In this document: piece by piece, positions 27,368-36,710 of the stretch | Layout of the letters: each line of letters starts with the position of its first letter | Numbering within the stretch: position 1 is the stretch's first letter | Source: Lysinibacillus_B sp050613145 | Lineage (GTDB): Bacteria > Bacillota > Bacilli > Bacillales_A > Planococcaceae | DNA length: 64,000 bases | Direction of reading: 5' to 3' | Assembly: GCF_050613145.1 (NCBI RefSeq) | Contig: NZ_CP192507.1 | Coordinates: 2,294,001-2,358,000, forward strand | The notes under the pieces: model-generated | Seen by the model: the letters and a program-made list of their open reading frames with translations, nothing else | The model's database searches: none | Told to the model about the DNA's origin: nothing | Made by a program: the position numbers and the translations under genes

Positions 27368-28549
27368 CTACAATGTTGGGTTCTCCAATAAAATAGCGAT
27401 TCCTTGTCCACCACCGATACATAAGCTCGCTATACCGTATTTGATACCTCGTTTTTGCATCTCCAATGCAAGTGAATAAGTAATACGTGCACCGCTTGCA
27501 CCAACTGGATGTCCAAGTGCCACGGCCCCTCCATTGACATTTACTTTTTCTTGATTAATACCTAATTCTCTTAACACTGCTAAAGACTGTGCTGCGAATG
27601 CTTCGTTAAGTTCATATAAACCAATATCATCTAATGTTAAATTAGCTTTTTTCAATACTTTACGAATTGCCGGAGCCGGACCAATCCCCATCATAGCTGG
27701 GTTTACACCTACCGTTGCTGAAGTAACAATCTTGGCTAATGGATTTAACCGATGTTCCTTTAAAAAATCTTCTGATACAAGTACAACCGCTGCGGCTCCA
27801 TCATTAATCCCACTCGCATTTCCTGCCGATACAGTTCCACCTTCTTTAAATGCTGGCTTTAGTTTTGCTAAGGTTTCCATTGAAATTTCTTCGCGAATGT
27901 GCTCATCTAAAGTTACTTCAACTGTACCTTTACGTGTTTTCACCGATATAGGTACAATTTCTTCCGCCAAACGACCCGAACGCCTAGCCTCAGCTGCACG
28001 CTGGTGCGAATTATAGGAGAATTCATCCTGTTCTTCACGTGAAATCCCGTATTTTTCTGCTAAGTTTTCAGCTGTCATCCCCATACCGCAGCCTGCAACC
28101 TCATCGTATAAAGTTGCCCATAACATATCTTCAACGATTGGTGCTTTATTGGGCGAACCAAAGCGTGTACCACGTAATACTTGAGGTGCTTGGCTCATGT
28201 TTTCTGTCCCACCAGCAACTGATGCTTGAGCATTCCCAAGCTCAATTTCCTGTGCCGCAGAGATAATGGCCTGTAAGCCCGAACCACATAAACGGTTAAC
28301 TGTCAGTGCTGTACTTTCCTCCAGCAACCCACTTTTTAATCCAATATGCCGAGCTAAATATGCTGAGGAACTCGTTGTGTGAATAATATTACCGAATACA
28401 ATCTCATCAATCTGTGTTGCTTCCACCCCTGAACGTTGCAAGGCTTCCTTTACAACGGCAACCCCAAGATCAATATCTGTTATGTTAGCAAATGCACCTC
28501 CAAAACTACCAAATGCTGTTCTACTACCGTTTACAATATATACCGACAT
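27368..28549 (-). CDS. Acetyl-CoA acetyltransferase (thiolase)
   Basis: 393 residues. Thiolase hallmarks: acyl-accepting Cys in VNRLCGSGLQ (about 88), GGAVALGHPVGASGAR with its His (about 349), and the second Cys in CIGGGQG (about 379). It cleaves acetoacetyl-CoA to acetyl-CoA. Start ATG 28549 with AGGGGGA. Last gene in the ketone-body operon. Confidence 0.95.
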   Translation of the reverse strand: MSVYIVNGSRTAFGSFGGAFANITDIDLGVAVVKEALQRSGVEATQIDEIVFGNIIHTTSSSAYLARHIGLKSGLLEESTALTVNRLCGSGLQAIISAAQEIELGNAQASVAGGTENMSQAPQVLRGTRFGSPNKAPIVEDMLWATLYDEVAGCGMGMTAENLAEKYGISREEQDEFSYNSHQRAAEARRSGRLAEEIVPISVKTRKGTVEVTLDEHIREEISMETLAKLKPAFKEGGTVSAGNASGINDGAAAVVLVSEDFLKEHRLNPLAKIVTSATVGVNPAMMGIGPAPAIRKVLKKANLTLDDIGLYELNEAFAAQSLAVLRELGINQEKVNVNGGAVALGHPVGASGARITYSLALEMQKRGIKYGIASLCIGGGQGIAILLENPTL

Positions 28550-28567
28550 GGTCAATCCCCCTTTTTT

Positions 28568-29314
28568 TTACATACCACCTGAAACATTCAATGCTTCACC
28601 CGTTATCCCAGTTGCCTGCTTGGAAGAAATGAAAAATACACTATCTGCAATTTCTTCAGCTGTAATGAAACGTTGCATCGCTTGCTTTGGATATACAATT
28701 TCATTTAATGCCTCAATTTCCGACATACCTCTACTTTCTTCAAGATCTTTTAATTGTTTTATAAGTAATGGTGTTTTCACTGGGCCAGGTAAAACAGCAT
28801 TCACAGTAATTCCATGCATTGCACCTTCAAGTGCTGCTACACGTGTCAAACCAATGACACCGTGCTTCGCTGCCACATATGCTACTTTTTCAGGTGTTGC
28901 CATTTCACCATGAACCGATGAAATATTAACGATACGCCCGTGTTGCTGCTTTTTCATATAAGGGAATACATACTTAGTCATTAAGAATGGTCCTTTCAAC
29001 ATGACATTTTGAAGCAAGTCCCACTTATCTTCTGGAAAATCTTCAATTTTAGCACGATATTGTATACCAGCATTATTCACAAGAACATGCAGTTCATGAT
29101 TTCTGCAAATGGTATCAATTACATGTTGGACAGAAGCTGCATTTGAAACATCTAACTCAAGTGCCTCGACCTTTCCTGGATATAAATCAGCCACTGCCTG
29201 TGCTGCTTCTAACTTTAAATCTGCAGCGAATACATAATCCCCTTCCTCAACAAACTTATTCACCATCGCTGCCCCTAAACCGCCGCCTGCACCTGTCACT
29301 AAAATATTACGCAT
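28568..29314 (-). CDS. 3-hydroxybutyrate dehydrogenase (SDR)
   Basis: 248 residues, short-chain dehydrogenase: NAD motif TGAGGGLGAAM (about 7-17), NNAGI, catalytic Ser in NISSVHGEMA and Tyr-Lys in YVAAKHG (about 151-157). The VHGEMATPEKVAYVAAKH context is that of 3-hydroxybutyrate dehydrogenases. It oxidises 3-hydroxybutyrate to acetoacetate. ATG 29314 overlaps the 3' end of the upstream gene by 8 bases. Confidence 0.9.
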   Translation of the reverse strand: MRNILVTGAGGGLGAAMVNKFVEEGDYVFAADLKLEAAQAVADLYPGKVEALELDVSNAASVQHVIDTICRNHELHVLVNNAGIQYRAKIEDFPEDKWDLLQNVMLKGPFLMTKYVFPYMKKQQHGRIVNISSVHGEMATPEKVAYVAAKHGVIGLTRVAALEGAMHGITVNAVLPGPVKTPLLIKQLKDLEESRGMSEIEALNEIVYPKQAMQRFITAEEIADSVFFISSKQATGITGEALNVSGGM

Positions 29315-30263
29315 GCTCAATCTCCCTTTGTATTTTATGGAATGTTTTTAGTTGTTGAATTAACGAGCGATCACGCTCAATTACATATTCATCTAAGCCT
29401 TTCCCTGGATATTCAAAGAAACCTTTCGAAGATTTAACACCTACATTACCTTGATCGATTTTATCTTTAATTACGCTAAATGAACGCACATCGGATTCAA
29501 TGACTGGTTGTAATTGTCCTAATACAATGTCCCAAATATCTAACCCACCAAAATCAATAATTTTCAGTAAACCACTTGACGCAAAGCGAAATCCAGGACC
29601 TGCGAAGATAGCACTTTCTAAATCTTGCTCAGAGACAACGCCATCTTCTAATAATGACAATGCTTCACGCGCTAATGCTACTTGGATACGGTTGGCTACA
29701 AGACCCGGCACCTCTTGTCGAACTTCAATTGTAACTTTACCCATTTTTTTCATAAATGTATTAACTTCATCGTACGTCTCTTGCTTCGTATCTGGACCTT
29801 TTAGAAGCTCTACAAGTGGCACAATATGCGCTGGATTAAAAAAATGTGTTAACATTACTTTATCCTTATGTTTTTCTACATTACGAATAATTTCTGAAAG
29901 TTTTAAACTTGACGTATTCGATGTTAAAATTACATGTTCCGGACAAATTTCATCCAGTTGCTTGAAAATTTTCTGTTTGAGTTCAAGATTTTCTGTTGCA
30001 GATTCAATAACCAAATCACAACTAGCAATACCTTCAATTTTTGTAGTGAAAGTTAACCGATTTGTAATTGTTTCATCTGAATCGCTAAACAATGTCCCTT
30101 CCTCACGAAAAACTTTTAGGTAGGTTTTTAACTTTTCACTTGCTAATTGTAAAGATTCCTCCTTAACATCTTGTAAAACAACAGGCATTCCATTCGTGAT
30201 AAATTGAAACGCTATCCCAAATCCCATTGTTCCCGCTCCAATAACTCCAACTTTTTGAATCAT
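29307..30263 (-). CDS. 3-hydroxyacyl-CoA dehydrogenase
   Basis: 318 residues. Rossmann motif GVIGAGTMGFGIA (about 5-17), ESATENLELK, SNTSSLKLSEI and THFFNPAHIVPLVEL, the family's catalytic His-Glu region; C-terminal domain follows. Acts on 3-hydroxybutyryl-CoA or longer acyl chains with NAD. TAAGGAGG before ATG 30263. Operon with BDH and thiolase. Confidence 0.93.
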   Translation of the reverse strand: MIQKVGVIGAGTMGFGIAFQFITNGMPVVLQDVKEESLQLASEKLKTYLKVFREEGTLFSDSDETITNRLTFTTKIEGIASCDLVIESATENLELKQKIFKQLDEICPEHVILTSNTSSLKLSEIIRNVEKHKDKVMLTHFFNPAHIVPLVELLKGPDTKQETYDEVNTFMKKMGKVTIEVRQEVPGLVANRIQVALAREALSLLEDGVVSEQDLESAIFAGPGFRFASSGLLKIIDFGGLDIWDIVLGQLQPVIESDVRSFSVIKDKIDQGNVGVKSSKGFFEYPGKGLDEYVIERDRSLIQQLKTFHKIQREIEHA

Positions 30264-30282
30264 CTTCCTTCCTCCTTAAGAA

Positions 30283-31593
30283 TTAGTATAATAAAACTGC
30301 TGCAATCAACATTGGAATACTTGCAATTAATGGTGCAATAACCGAAACAGCGAAGATATGTTTGTACGCATCTTTATGCGTTAACTTTGAAGCAACTAAT
30401 ACCGTAATTACGGCACCATTATGCGGTAGTGAATCAAGTCCCCCCGAGGCAACGGCCATTACCCTATGCATAGCATCTGGATTTAATCCTAGATTCAGAT
30501 AAGTAGATGATAGCGCTTCCATCGCAATCCCTAGACCACCACTCGACGACCCTGTGATTCCTGCAAGCGCCGTTGTTGCAAAGAAAAGTGAAATTATTGG
30601 ACTACCTGGAATTTGCGTCATAGCTTCATTAAAAATACTGAAACCTGTTGTAATAGCAATCACAGAACCATAACCAACGTCCGCACTCGTATTAATAATT
30701 GGGAGTACAGCAGATACTGCACCTTCATTGAGTGTATTTTTCTTTATTTCAATATAATTCCAGAATAATAGAGTCGCTAATACTACAGCACCCATTAGTG
30801 TGTAAATGATATCAACTTTGAAAATATTCAGTGTGACTAGTAAAGCAATTGGAGGAATTAAACTGACAGCAACATTCGGTAATGTACGGCCCTCATAAAT
30901 ATCTTTAATTCCTTCTTGACCATCTTTATCTGGGTTTGTCATATTTGCATAAGTTTCTTTGCGTTGTTCTGAACGTTTTAATGCAAACTTCATATACCAT
31001 AAGTTAATCGCAATGATGAATACTGTTGCGATAATTCCTAGTAAAGGTGCTGCTGTAACTGTTGTCCCAAGGTACTTTGTCGGGATAATGTTCTGTACAG
31101 AAGGTGTTCCTGGCAACATTGTCATCGTGAATGTCCCAATCCCTGTAAAGAACGGTGCCATGAATAGATGCCATGGAATATCTAGCTCTTTGAATAATGG
31201 TTTTGCGATTGGTAGTACTGCGAAAATTACTACGAATAAACTGACACCACCATACGTTAAAAATGCACAAATGACCATAATTGCTACTAACACTTTGTAT
31301 TTACTATCTTTTCCGATAATTCGAAGTAAAAGATTAGCAATTTGGCGAGCTGCACCACTATCATCCATTAGCTTTCCAAACATAGCTGCAAATAAGAAAA
31401 TTAGGAAATATTTCTGAACATATCCTATAAATCCTATCATGTACGTATCTTGGAACGTCTCTAAAATCGAAAATCCATTCGTTACCATTACAAATAAACT
31501 CACAACAGGAGCGATGATGATAATACTAAATCCTCTTAAGGCTAGTACGATTAAAAGAATTAATGAAATTACAATCGTAATTAAACTCCACAT
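30283..31593 (-). CDS. GntP-family permease, probable 3-hydroxybutyrate importer
   Basis: 436 residues, about twelve helices, GntP signatures including GKLMDDSGAARQIA, PGTPSVQNIIPTKYLGT, GSSSGGLGIAMEAL and GGLDSLPHNGAV. GntP members move gluconate or hydroxy acids with protons. The operon partners make 3-hydroxybutyrate or a related hydroxy acid the likely substrate (inference). GAGAGGGGG before ATG 31593. Confidence 0.9.
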   Translation of the reverse strand: MWSLITIVISLILLIVLALRGFSIIIIAPVVSLFVMVTNGFSILETFQDTYMIGFIGYVQKYFLIFLFAAMFGKLMDDSGAARQIANLLLRIIGKDSKYKVLVAIMVICAFLTYGGVSLFVVIFAVLPIAKPLFKELDIPWHLFMAPFFTGIGTFTMTMLPGTPSVQNIIPTKYLGTTVTAAPLLGIIATVFIIAINLWYMKFALKRSEQRKETYANMTNPDKDGQEGIKDIYEGRTLPNVAVSLIPPIALLVTLNIFKVDIIYTLMGAVVLATLLFWNYIEIKKNTLNEGAVSAVLPIINTSADVGYGSVIAITTGFSIFNEAMTQIPGSPIISLFFATTALAGITGSSSGGLGIAMEALSSTYLNLGLNPDAMHRVMAVASGGLDSLPHNGAVITVLVASKLTHKDAYKHIFAVSVIAPLIASIPMLIAAVLLY

Positions 31594-31610
31594 TCACTTT
31601 CCCCCTCTCA

Positions 31611-32255
31611 TTAGTTATTTATTTTTTGTCTCAACGGTAAACCAATTCGCCTTTCTAATTCTTCAAATGTCAAACCACCATAAATATCATCTATGAAAAT
31701 CTCACCATCTTGGAAAATAAAATTTGCATACTCCGTTACAAATTGATTTACACGTCGTTCACCACTTGAATCAAGCGTTAACGATTCTACTAACTTAGGA
31801 GATCCATCTTTTGTAAAGAGAGTACTAGCTACAATTACTTTCTTTGCTCCAGCAACTAAATCCATTGCGCCTCCAACGCCTAAAATTGGTTGATTCGGTA
31901 CAGACCAGTTTGCAATCTCACCGTAGCGGTCAACCTCAAGTGTCCCTAAAACAGCTACGTCGATGTGTTTTCCTCTAATCATTGCAAATGAAAAAGCACT
32001 ATCAAAAAATGACGCTTCTTGTGTAATTGTTACGGGATCTTTCCCTGCATCAATTAAATCTATATCTATTTCATCCTTATTTGGTGGTGGTCCCATACCT
32101 AGTAGTCCATTTTCAGTTTGTAAATATACTTTTTTATCTCCTATATATTTAGAAACAAGTGTTGGAATTCCTACCCCAAGATTCACTACGTCCCCATCTT
32201 TTAGCTCATGTGCAATACGCTTTGCGATTATTTCTCGACTATTTAACTTCAACAT
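31611..32255 (-). CDS. scoB: 3-oxoacid CoA-transferase subunit B
   Basis: 214 residues; the catalytic Glu lies in TENGLLGMGP (about 47) and NLGVGIPTLVS is the usual N-terminal motif. With subunit A it moves CoA from succinyl-CoA to acetoacetate. AAGGGGGG before ATG 32255; the frame runs upstream to 32288. It overlaps subunit A by 17 bases. Confidence 0.93.
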   Translation of the reverse strand: MLKLNSREIIAKRIAHELKDGDVVNLGVGIPTLVSKYIGDKKVYLQTENGLLGMGPPPNKDEIDIDLIDAGKDPVTITQEASFFDSAFSFAMIRGKHIDVAVLGTLEVDRYGEIANWSVPNQPILGVGGAMDLVAGAKKVIVASTLFTKDGSPKLVESLTLDSSGERRVNQFVTEYANFIFQDGEIFIDDIYGGLTFEELERRIGLPLRQKINN

Positions 32256-32925
32256 AAGTACCCCCCTTTTTGATGTACTTACTTTCAACTACAAAATCTA
32301 CAAAGATATGTGGTGTCACAATTTCTTCAGGACTTAGCTCCCCAATTTCAACAATCTCATCTACTTCAGCAATGACTACCTCTGCAGCAGTAGCCATTAT
32401 TGGATTAAAATTCCTAGCAGTTGTGTGATATACTAAATTGCCTGCTTTATCTGCTTTTGATGCTTTAATAAGAGCTATATCTCCTTTAATAGCCTTCTCA
32501 AATAAATAGCGAACCCCATCAATTTCGCGAATTTCCTTACCTTCAGCTAGTCTTGTCCCAACAGCTGTTGGTGTATAAAAACCGCCTATTCCAGCACCCC
32601 CACAACGAATTGCCTCTGCTAAAGTTCCTTGTGGCATTAAATTAATCTCCAATTTTCCCATTGACCAAGCCGTAACAGCTTCTTTGTTAATCGTAAAAAA
32701 AGAACCAATTGCTTTAGTGATTTTCCCTACCTCGAACACCTTATGAAGCCCTTTGCCGTCATCACCTAGGTTATTACTAACAATCTCGTAATTTCCTGCC
32801 TCAAACTTTGCTACAGCATCTAACAATGTTAACGGCGTTCCTGAAATACCAAATCCCCCCACTAATAAACGCATATTATCCTTAAATAATGATTCTAGCT
32901 CCTCAGCACTTCTTAATTTTTCCAT
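32239..32925 (-). CDS. scoA: 3-oxoacid CoA-transferase subunit A
   Basis: 228 residues with GGFGISGTPLTLLDA (about 23-37) and GAGIGGFYTPTAVGT, both typical of the alpha subunit. First gene of the operon scoA, scoB, gntP, 3-hydroxyacyl-CoA dehydrogenase, 3-hydroxybutyrate dehydrogenase, thiolase. Start ATG 32925 with GGGGGTG; an ATG at 32940 lies inside the operator. Confidence 0.93.
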   Translation of the reverse strand: MEKLRSAEELESLFKDNMRLLVGGFGISGTPLTLLDAVAKFEAGNYEIVSNNLGDDGKGLHKVFEVGKITKAIGSFFTINKEAVTAWSMGKLEINLMPQGTLAEAIRCGGAGIGGFYTPTAVGTRLAEGKEIREIDGVRYLFEKAIKGDIALIKASKADKAGNLVYHTTARNFNPIMATAAEVVIAEVDEIVEIGELSPEEIVTPHIFVDFVVESKYIKKGGTYVEVK

Positions 32926-32939
32926 TTCTAACACCCCCA

Positions 32940-32988
32940 TAGACTAGACTGTAGTCTAATGATATAATGACGTTAACATTAAAGTCAA
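32940..32988. promoter_or_regulatory. Divergent promoters with shared TetR operator
   Basis: The operator TAGACTAGACTGTAGTCTA (32940-32958) holds TAGACT, inverted AGTCTA, and the perfect 12-base dyad AGACT-GT-AGTCT. On the plus strand TAGACT (-35) and TATAAT (32963-32968) are 17 bases apart. On the minus strand TTGACT (32988-32983) and TATATC (32966-32961) are 16 apart, so the operator lies at the minus start point and over the plus -35. One regulator site can control both directions. Confidence 0.7.
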
Positions 32989-33023
32989 ACACTTTTAAGA
33001 AATTTTTGAATAAAGGAGAAAAT

Positions 33024-33626
33024 ATGGCTAATTTAGAGAATAAAACAGAAAAAGGGGTTCAAACCCAACTGCATATTATGAACGTAGCACTCGATTTATT
33101 TAAAAACCTCGGATACGATAATGTTTCTGTAGATCGAATTGTCAAGGAGAGTAAAACATCTAAAGGGTCTTTTTATCAACACTTTCCTTCTAAATCAAGT
33201 ATTTTCATGATGCGCTTTATGGAGATGGATGAACATTATGTGCATATTTACGAGGAATTAAAGCAACAACATTCTTTAGCAATAGAACGCTTGGAAGCCT
33301 TTTGTCTTGCTGTATTTCGTTGTATTGAAAAAGAACTAGGGAAAGATTTGATGCGTGTCATCTACTCCGCGGCAATTATTAGTAATGAGCACACTTTTTT
33401 TACAAACGAGAATCGTAAGTTGTATGTAATTCTTCGGCAAATTATTGAAGAAGGAAAGAAAGATAGCTCTATTCAAAACATTGACTCTACAAAAGCTTTT
33501 TTCCAAGTAATTGTACAAAGTTTTATGGGAGCTATTTATTTTTGGGGTTTACAATTAGATGACTCTAAATTGGAGGATTTAGGGAAACCACTTATTAAGC
33601 AACTTATCATGAGCCTGTGTTTATAA
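33024..33626 (+). CDS. TetR-family regulator of the ketone-body operon
   Basis: 200 residues. HTH: MNVALDLFKNLGYDNVSVDR then ESKTSKGSFYQHFPSKSSIF (about 42-61). Divergent from scoA with a palindrome between, so it most likely represses scoA and itself and senses a pathway acyl-CoA or hydroxy acid. Start ATG 33024 behind AAAGGAG. Confidence 0.87.
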   Translation: MANLENKTEKGVQTQLHIMNVALDLFKNLGYDNVSVDRIVKESKTSKGSFYQHFPSKSSIFMMRFMEMDEHYVHIYEELKQQHSLAIERLEAFCLAVFRCIEKELGKDLMRVIYSAAIISNEHTFFTNENRKLYVILRQIIEEGKKDSSIQNIDSTKAFFQVIVQSFMGAIYFWGLQLDDSKLEDLGKPLIKQLIMSLCL

Positions 33627-33689
33627 ATGGATTTTTATAGCAGATTCTAATATTAAGTTATCTCCTAAATTCGAAATAAAAGTAACTCC

Positions 33690-33924
33690 TAATTACTTCA
33701 TGCAAAATATATAAAAATCCGTGAACGGCAAATCGAAAATGAAGTTATCTCTACATTACGTACAGAAGCATTAGAACAGTTCTCCACAAAAAAAGCTGGG
33801 GATTTTCACAAAACTTTTCCATTCTTAACAAATGGAACGCGCCAACCAAGAACAAATAACAGGAGCCAACGATAAGATTCGTTCTCTTTACGATGAAATC
33901 GCTCAACTAAGAGCTTCATACTGA
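33690..33924 (+). pseudogene. Decayed coding remnant, helical protein
   Basis: One frame from about 33702 reads AKYIKIRERQIENEVISTLR and on to NGTRQPRTNNRSQR with no start codon. An overlapping frame from ATG 33832 reads MERANQEQITGANDKIRSLY and ends QLRASY at TGA 33922. Together they look like the C-terminal half of a coiled-coil protein broken by a frameshift. Family not recognised. The rest of 33627-34080 is noncoding. Confidence 0.45.
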
Positions 33925-34081
33925 AGAGAAAATAGGGATGATAGAAATATCATTTATTGTAATTATAGTGAGTAAATTTGCTCATTATGAGTAATAAGTT
34001 ATTTTAAGGCAAAAAACGAGTTTTTTAAAATTCGTCGCACGTTCGTCACTCAAAGGTTAAAATCCCACGTTTTAAAGAAAA

Positions 34082-34121
34082 CAAAAAAAGCCGAAACCCC
34101 TTGATACGAAAGGGTTTCGGC
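34082..34121 (-). terminator. Terminator of the tRNA
   Basis: GCCGAAACCCC (34090-34100) pairs with GGGTTTCGGC (34112-34121), followed on the minus strand by TTTTTTTG. Confidence 0.9.
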
Positions 34122-34125
34122 GATA

Positions 34126-34198
34126 TGGTCTCGACAGGGTTCGAACCTGCGACCCCCACCTTGTCGAGGTGGTGCTCTCCCAGCTGAGCTACAAGACC
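34126..34198 (-). tRNA. tRNA-Val (anticodon GAC)
   Basis: Full cloverleaf on the minus strand: acceptor GGTCTTG/CGAGACC (one G-T), D arm GCTC-GAGC with AGCTGGGA, anticodon stem CCACC/GGTGG, T arm GCAGG-TTCGAAC-CCTGT, discriminator A. The anticodon loop is TCGACAA, giving GAC at plus 34163-34165. Position 33 is then C rather than the near-universal U. CCA is not encoded. A strong terminator follows. Confidence 0.88.
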
Positions 34199-34399
34199 GG
34201 ATTATTTGTAAATAAATACTAACATAAACCGCTACTAATTAAAAGTAGAAAAATCATATTTCGAAAATAAAATTCGCTCCTCTTCATCTTTTAACGACTT
34301 TAAATTTAAAAACATAAGACATGAGTTTAAGCTCATGCCCTTTTCTATAATGAAAACACCCCGAATTGGTCAATGTCATCTTTCACTATTTCAGCCATA

Positions 34400-34969
34400 T
34401 CATTCATCGGAAACGTCATTTTTACTCTCTAAATAGCTAAGAAAATCACCTTTCTCTATGACATTCAGTATACATTTACACTGTGTCTCGTGTTCAATCT
34501 TTTGAAGCTCTAAAGGAAATTGCTCGTCTACATGTAGCTTCATATAGGATAGCTTTTCTTGTGCCTTTTGTGAGCGGATATTATGAATCGTTGCACCGGC
34601 AAACACATAATCTAAATTCAAATGTAAAAAGGCTTCTTTTAAAATAGCCTCTTTCGCTAACTCGTTATAGCCCTTTCCCCAATAGGCAGAGCCAATCCAC
34701 GTGCCAATATGCGCAGTTTTCTTCTCTACATCAATCGATTTTAACGTAATGACACCAATCAATTCCTTCGCCTCGTTTAAAATCACCCTTGATAGCTGCT
34801 TGCCGATTTTTTCTTGCACAACAATAAATTGAATAAATGATTTTGTTCCTTCTAAAGAGCATTGCTCATCTGTTAAGCCTAGCGCCGCTTTGATCTTTTC
34901 ATCGGACGATAGGTTAGACATGCTTTCTGCAAATTTTAAATGATGATTTACTAATTGTATTTGTACCAT
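34400..34969 (-). CDS. GNAT-family N-acetyltransferase (RimJ/RimL-like)
   Basis: About 189 residues. The core ELIGVITLKSIDVEKKTAHIGTWI then GSAYWGKGYNELAKEA (R/Q-x-x-G-x-G replaced by GKGYN) and HNIRSQKAQEKLSY is typical of ribosomal-protein-type acetyltransferases. Start ATG 34969 with GGGAG; an upstream frame to 34987 is open. Target unknown. Confidence 0.78.
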   Translation of the reverse strand: MVQIQLVNHHLKFAESMSNLSSDEKIKAALGLTDEQCSLEGTKSFIQFIVVQEKIGKQLSRVILNEAKELIGVITLKSIDVEKKTAHIGTWIGSAYWGKGYNELAKEAILKEAFLHLNLDYVFAGATIHNIRSQKAQEKLSYMKLHVDEQFPLELQKIEHETQCKCILNVIEKGDFLSYLESKNDVSDE

Positions 34970-35224
34970 CTCTTCATCTCCCATCAACTTTTTTCTCTCT
35001 ATTTTTCTGAAACGCTATTGCATTTATCTTGTTTGCTGATTAGGCGAAAAACAGTGATATTTATTGGATATTAGAACGTAATACTATCAGAAAGATATTA
35101 TTTTGTCATCTACATGTACAAAAACCATGCCTCCTAATAGCTATTACATGTAAATACGCTTTCATCAATGATTTTATGCGTTTCATCCGTATTTTTACGC
35201 AGGAAATGATCATGCAAAAAAATA

Positions 35225-35260
35225 AAAAGAAATGTGCTCGCTTTCAGAACACATTTCCTC
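35225..35260 (-). terminator. Terminator of the sigma/anti-sigma operon
   Basis: GAAATGTG (35229-35236) with CACATTTC (35250-35257), then TTTTTATTTTTTT on the minus strand. Upstream to 34970 nothing else is visible. Confidence 0.75.
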
Positions 35261-35292
35261 TTCCTATTCAAAATCAGTTGGTAGCTGGTGGG

Positions 35293-36165
35293 TTATTTAA
35301 TATATTCTTCGCTCATCAGTATATCCGCTAATAGCTCTGTAGGAATTTCGAATTCGATAATCCCCATATAGCCAGGCGCCACTTCATATTTATCAAACAC
35401 AACGACAAGCTTGTTGTCCGCTGTAATATAGAAGTTTTGATCTGGTTTAATCGTAGTAAAGGCATAAAATACCTCTTCGTCAGGAATGCCTCCGCCTTTT
35501 ACCCAATAAACTTTTTCTTGATTCGATGCCAGCATCTCCTCACGCATTTGTGCTATAACATACTCGCTAATTACAGAAATATATTGATCATCTTTAAATA
35601 AACTCGGTAATGTCAACACGATTTCTTTTTGTTTATCGATTGTATCGTAGTGCATGATTGTTGAAGAGGAACCGACTGTTTCGACTACATAACGACCAAT
35701 CGATAACAGTTGATCTGTATCAGTTGCCACAACGTAGCCACTGTCTACACCTAAGTGTCCCCCATTTGCTTGCTCCATGCCTTTCATATCCTGTTGGAAC
35801 TGCTCGTATAGAGCTTTGCCTTCTGCTGCGTATTTTTCATTTAAGGCATTAATCGCATCCGAGCTACCAGTAATTTTCGGCACATCAATATTTGCTGAAT
35901 ATGTGTCCTCTTCCGTCTCGTAATGAACAAAAGTTAAAACTTCCACAACACTACCAAGCACTGGAACATCCACTAATGCCCGCGCCATTGTCGGACTCAT
36001 ATTCACACTAGCTGTAAATAAAGCGGCCGCGGCTGCTGCACCTAACAACCATTTAGGCGCTCGTTTTTTACGCCCATTTTTTAAGCTCGCTTCGACAACA
36101 GCATCTAAACTTTCCGGAATCGGTACATTGCGATATTTTTCCTCTAATTTCTTTAACTTGTCCAT
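35293..36165 (-). CDS. rsiV: Anti-sigma factor, RsiV-like
   Basis: 290 residues: a cytoplasmic N-terminus (1-38), one membrane helix (about 39-57) and an extracytoplasmic domain with the DUF3298/RsiV pattern (VVETVGSSSTIMHYDT, LPSLFKDDQYI, FYAFTTIKPDQNFYITADNKLVVVF, IIEFEIPTELL). In Bacillus RsiV binds lysozyme and is then degraded, freeing SigV. ATG 36165 overlaps the sigma gene stop (TGATG), so the pair is coupled. The oatA gene that often follows is absent here. Confidence 0.85.
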   Translation of the reverse strand: MDKLKKLEEKYRNVPIPESLDAVVEASLKNGRKKRAPKWLLGAAAAAALFTASVNMSPTMARALVDVPVLGSVVEVLTFVHYETEEDTYSANIDVPKITGSSDAINALNEKYAAEGKALYEQFQQDMKGMEQANGGHLGVDSGYVVATDTDQLLSIGRYVVETVGSSSTIMHYDTIDKQKEIVLTLPSLFKDDQYISVISEYVIAQMREEMLASNQEKVYWVKGGGIPDEEVFYAFTTIKPDQNFYITADNKLVVVFDKYEVAPGYMGIIEFEIPTELLADILMSEEYIK

Positions 36166-36662
36166 CAGAACATCTCCTCTTTCGTTAATTGGATTTTAAG
36201 TAACTTTAATGCTTTGTAGATTCTGGATTTAATCGTATTGACATTCGTATCTAATATGTGCGCCACATCCTCGATTTTTAAATCCTCAAAATAGCGTAAA
36301 ATTACGACTTCACGATAAGCAGGTGGTAAGGTGTCTAGCGCATCATCTAGGTCTGTATTTTCATATGTGTCCATTTGATGCGGTGAAAAAAAGGCTAATT
36401 GCTCGTCATCCATCACTTGCATCCGTTTGTTTTTTCGTAAAAAATCAATGGCGGTTCTCACGACAATTTTATAAAACCAACTTTTTAGTTGTTGTTCATT
36501 TTGTAAAGTATGTAGCGATTGCAACGCTTTTTGAATACTATCTTGCACTATGTCTAGTGCATCTTGCTCGTTTTTCGTGTAGCTATAAGCAAGTAAATAA
36601 AATCGTTCTTTGTTTGCGCGGATAAATGTCACGAATGCTTGCTCAACATGTTGATGCTCCAT
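36165..36662 (-). CDS. sigV: ECF sigma factor, SigV-like
   Basis: 165 residues. Region 2 YSYTKNEQDALDIVQDSIQKAL (about 27-48) and region 4 LPPAYREVVILRYFEDLKIE with the HTH NTIKSRIYKALKLL. The size and adjacent RsiV point to SigV. AAAGGAG before ATG 36662. An AAC/CGTC promoter 50 bases upstream suggests it drives its own expression. Confidence 0.88.
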   Translation of the reverse strand: MEHQHVEQAFVTFIRANKERFYLLAYSYTKNEQDALDIVQDSIQKALQSLHTLQNEQQLKSWFYKIVVRTAIDFLRKNKRMQVMDDEQLAFFSPHQMDTYENTDLDDALDTLPPAYREVVILRYFEDLKIEDVAHILDTNVNTIKSRIYKALKLLKIQLTKEEMF

Positions 36663-36710
36663 CTCCTAAAGGCTCCTTTTTTCAGCATTTTTCATTGTAT
36701 ACATAAACTA

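Noticed and set aside
29500..30123. 207-codon open frame on the plus strand
   Set aside because: Antisense of the 3-hydroxyacyl-CoA dehydrogenase, whose motifs are clear.
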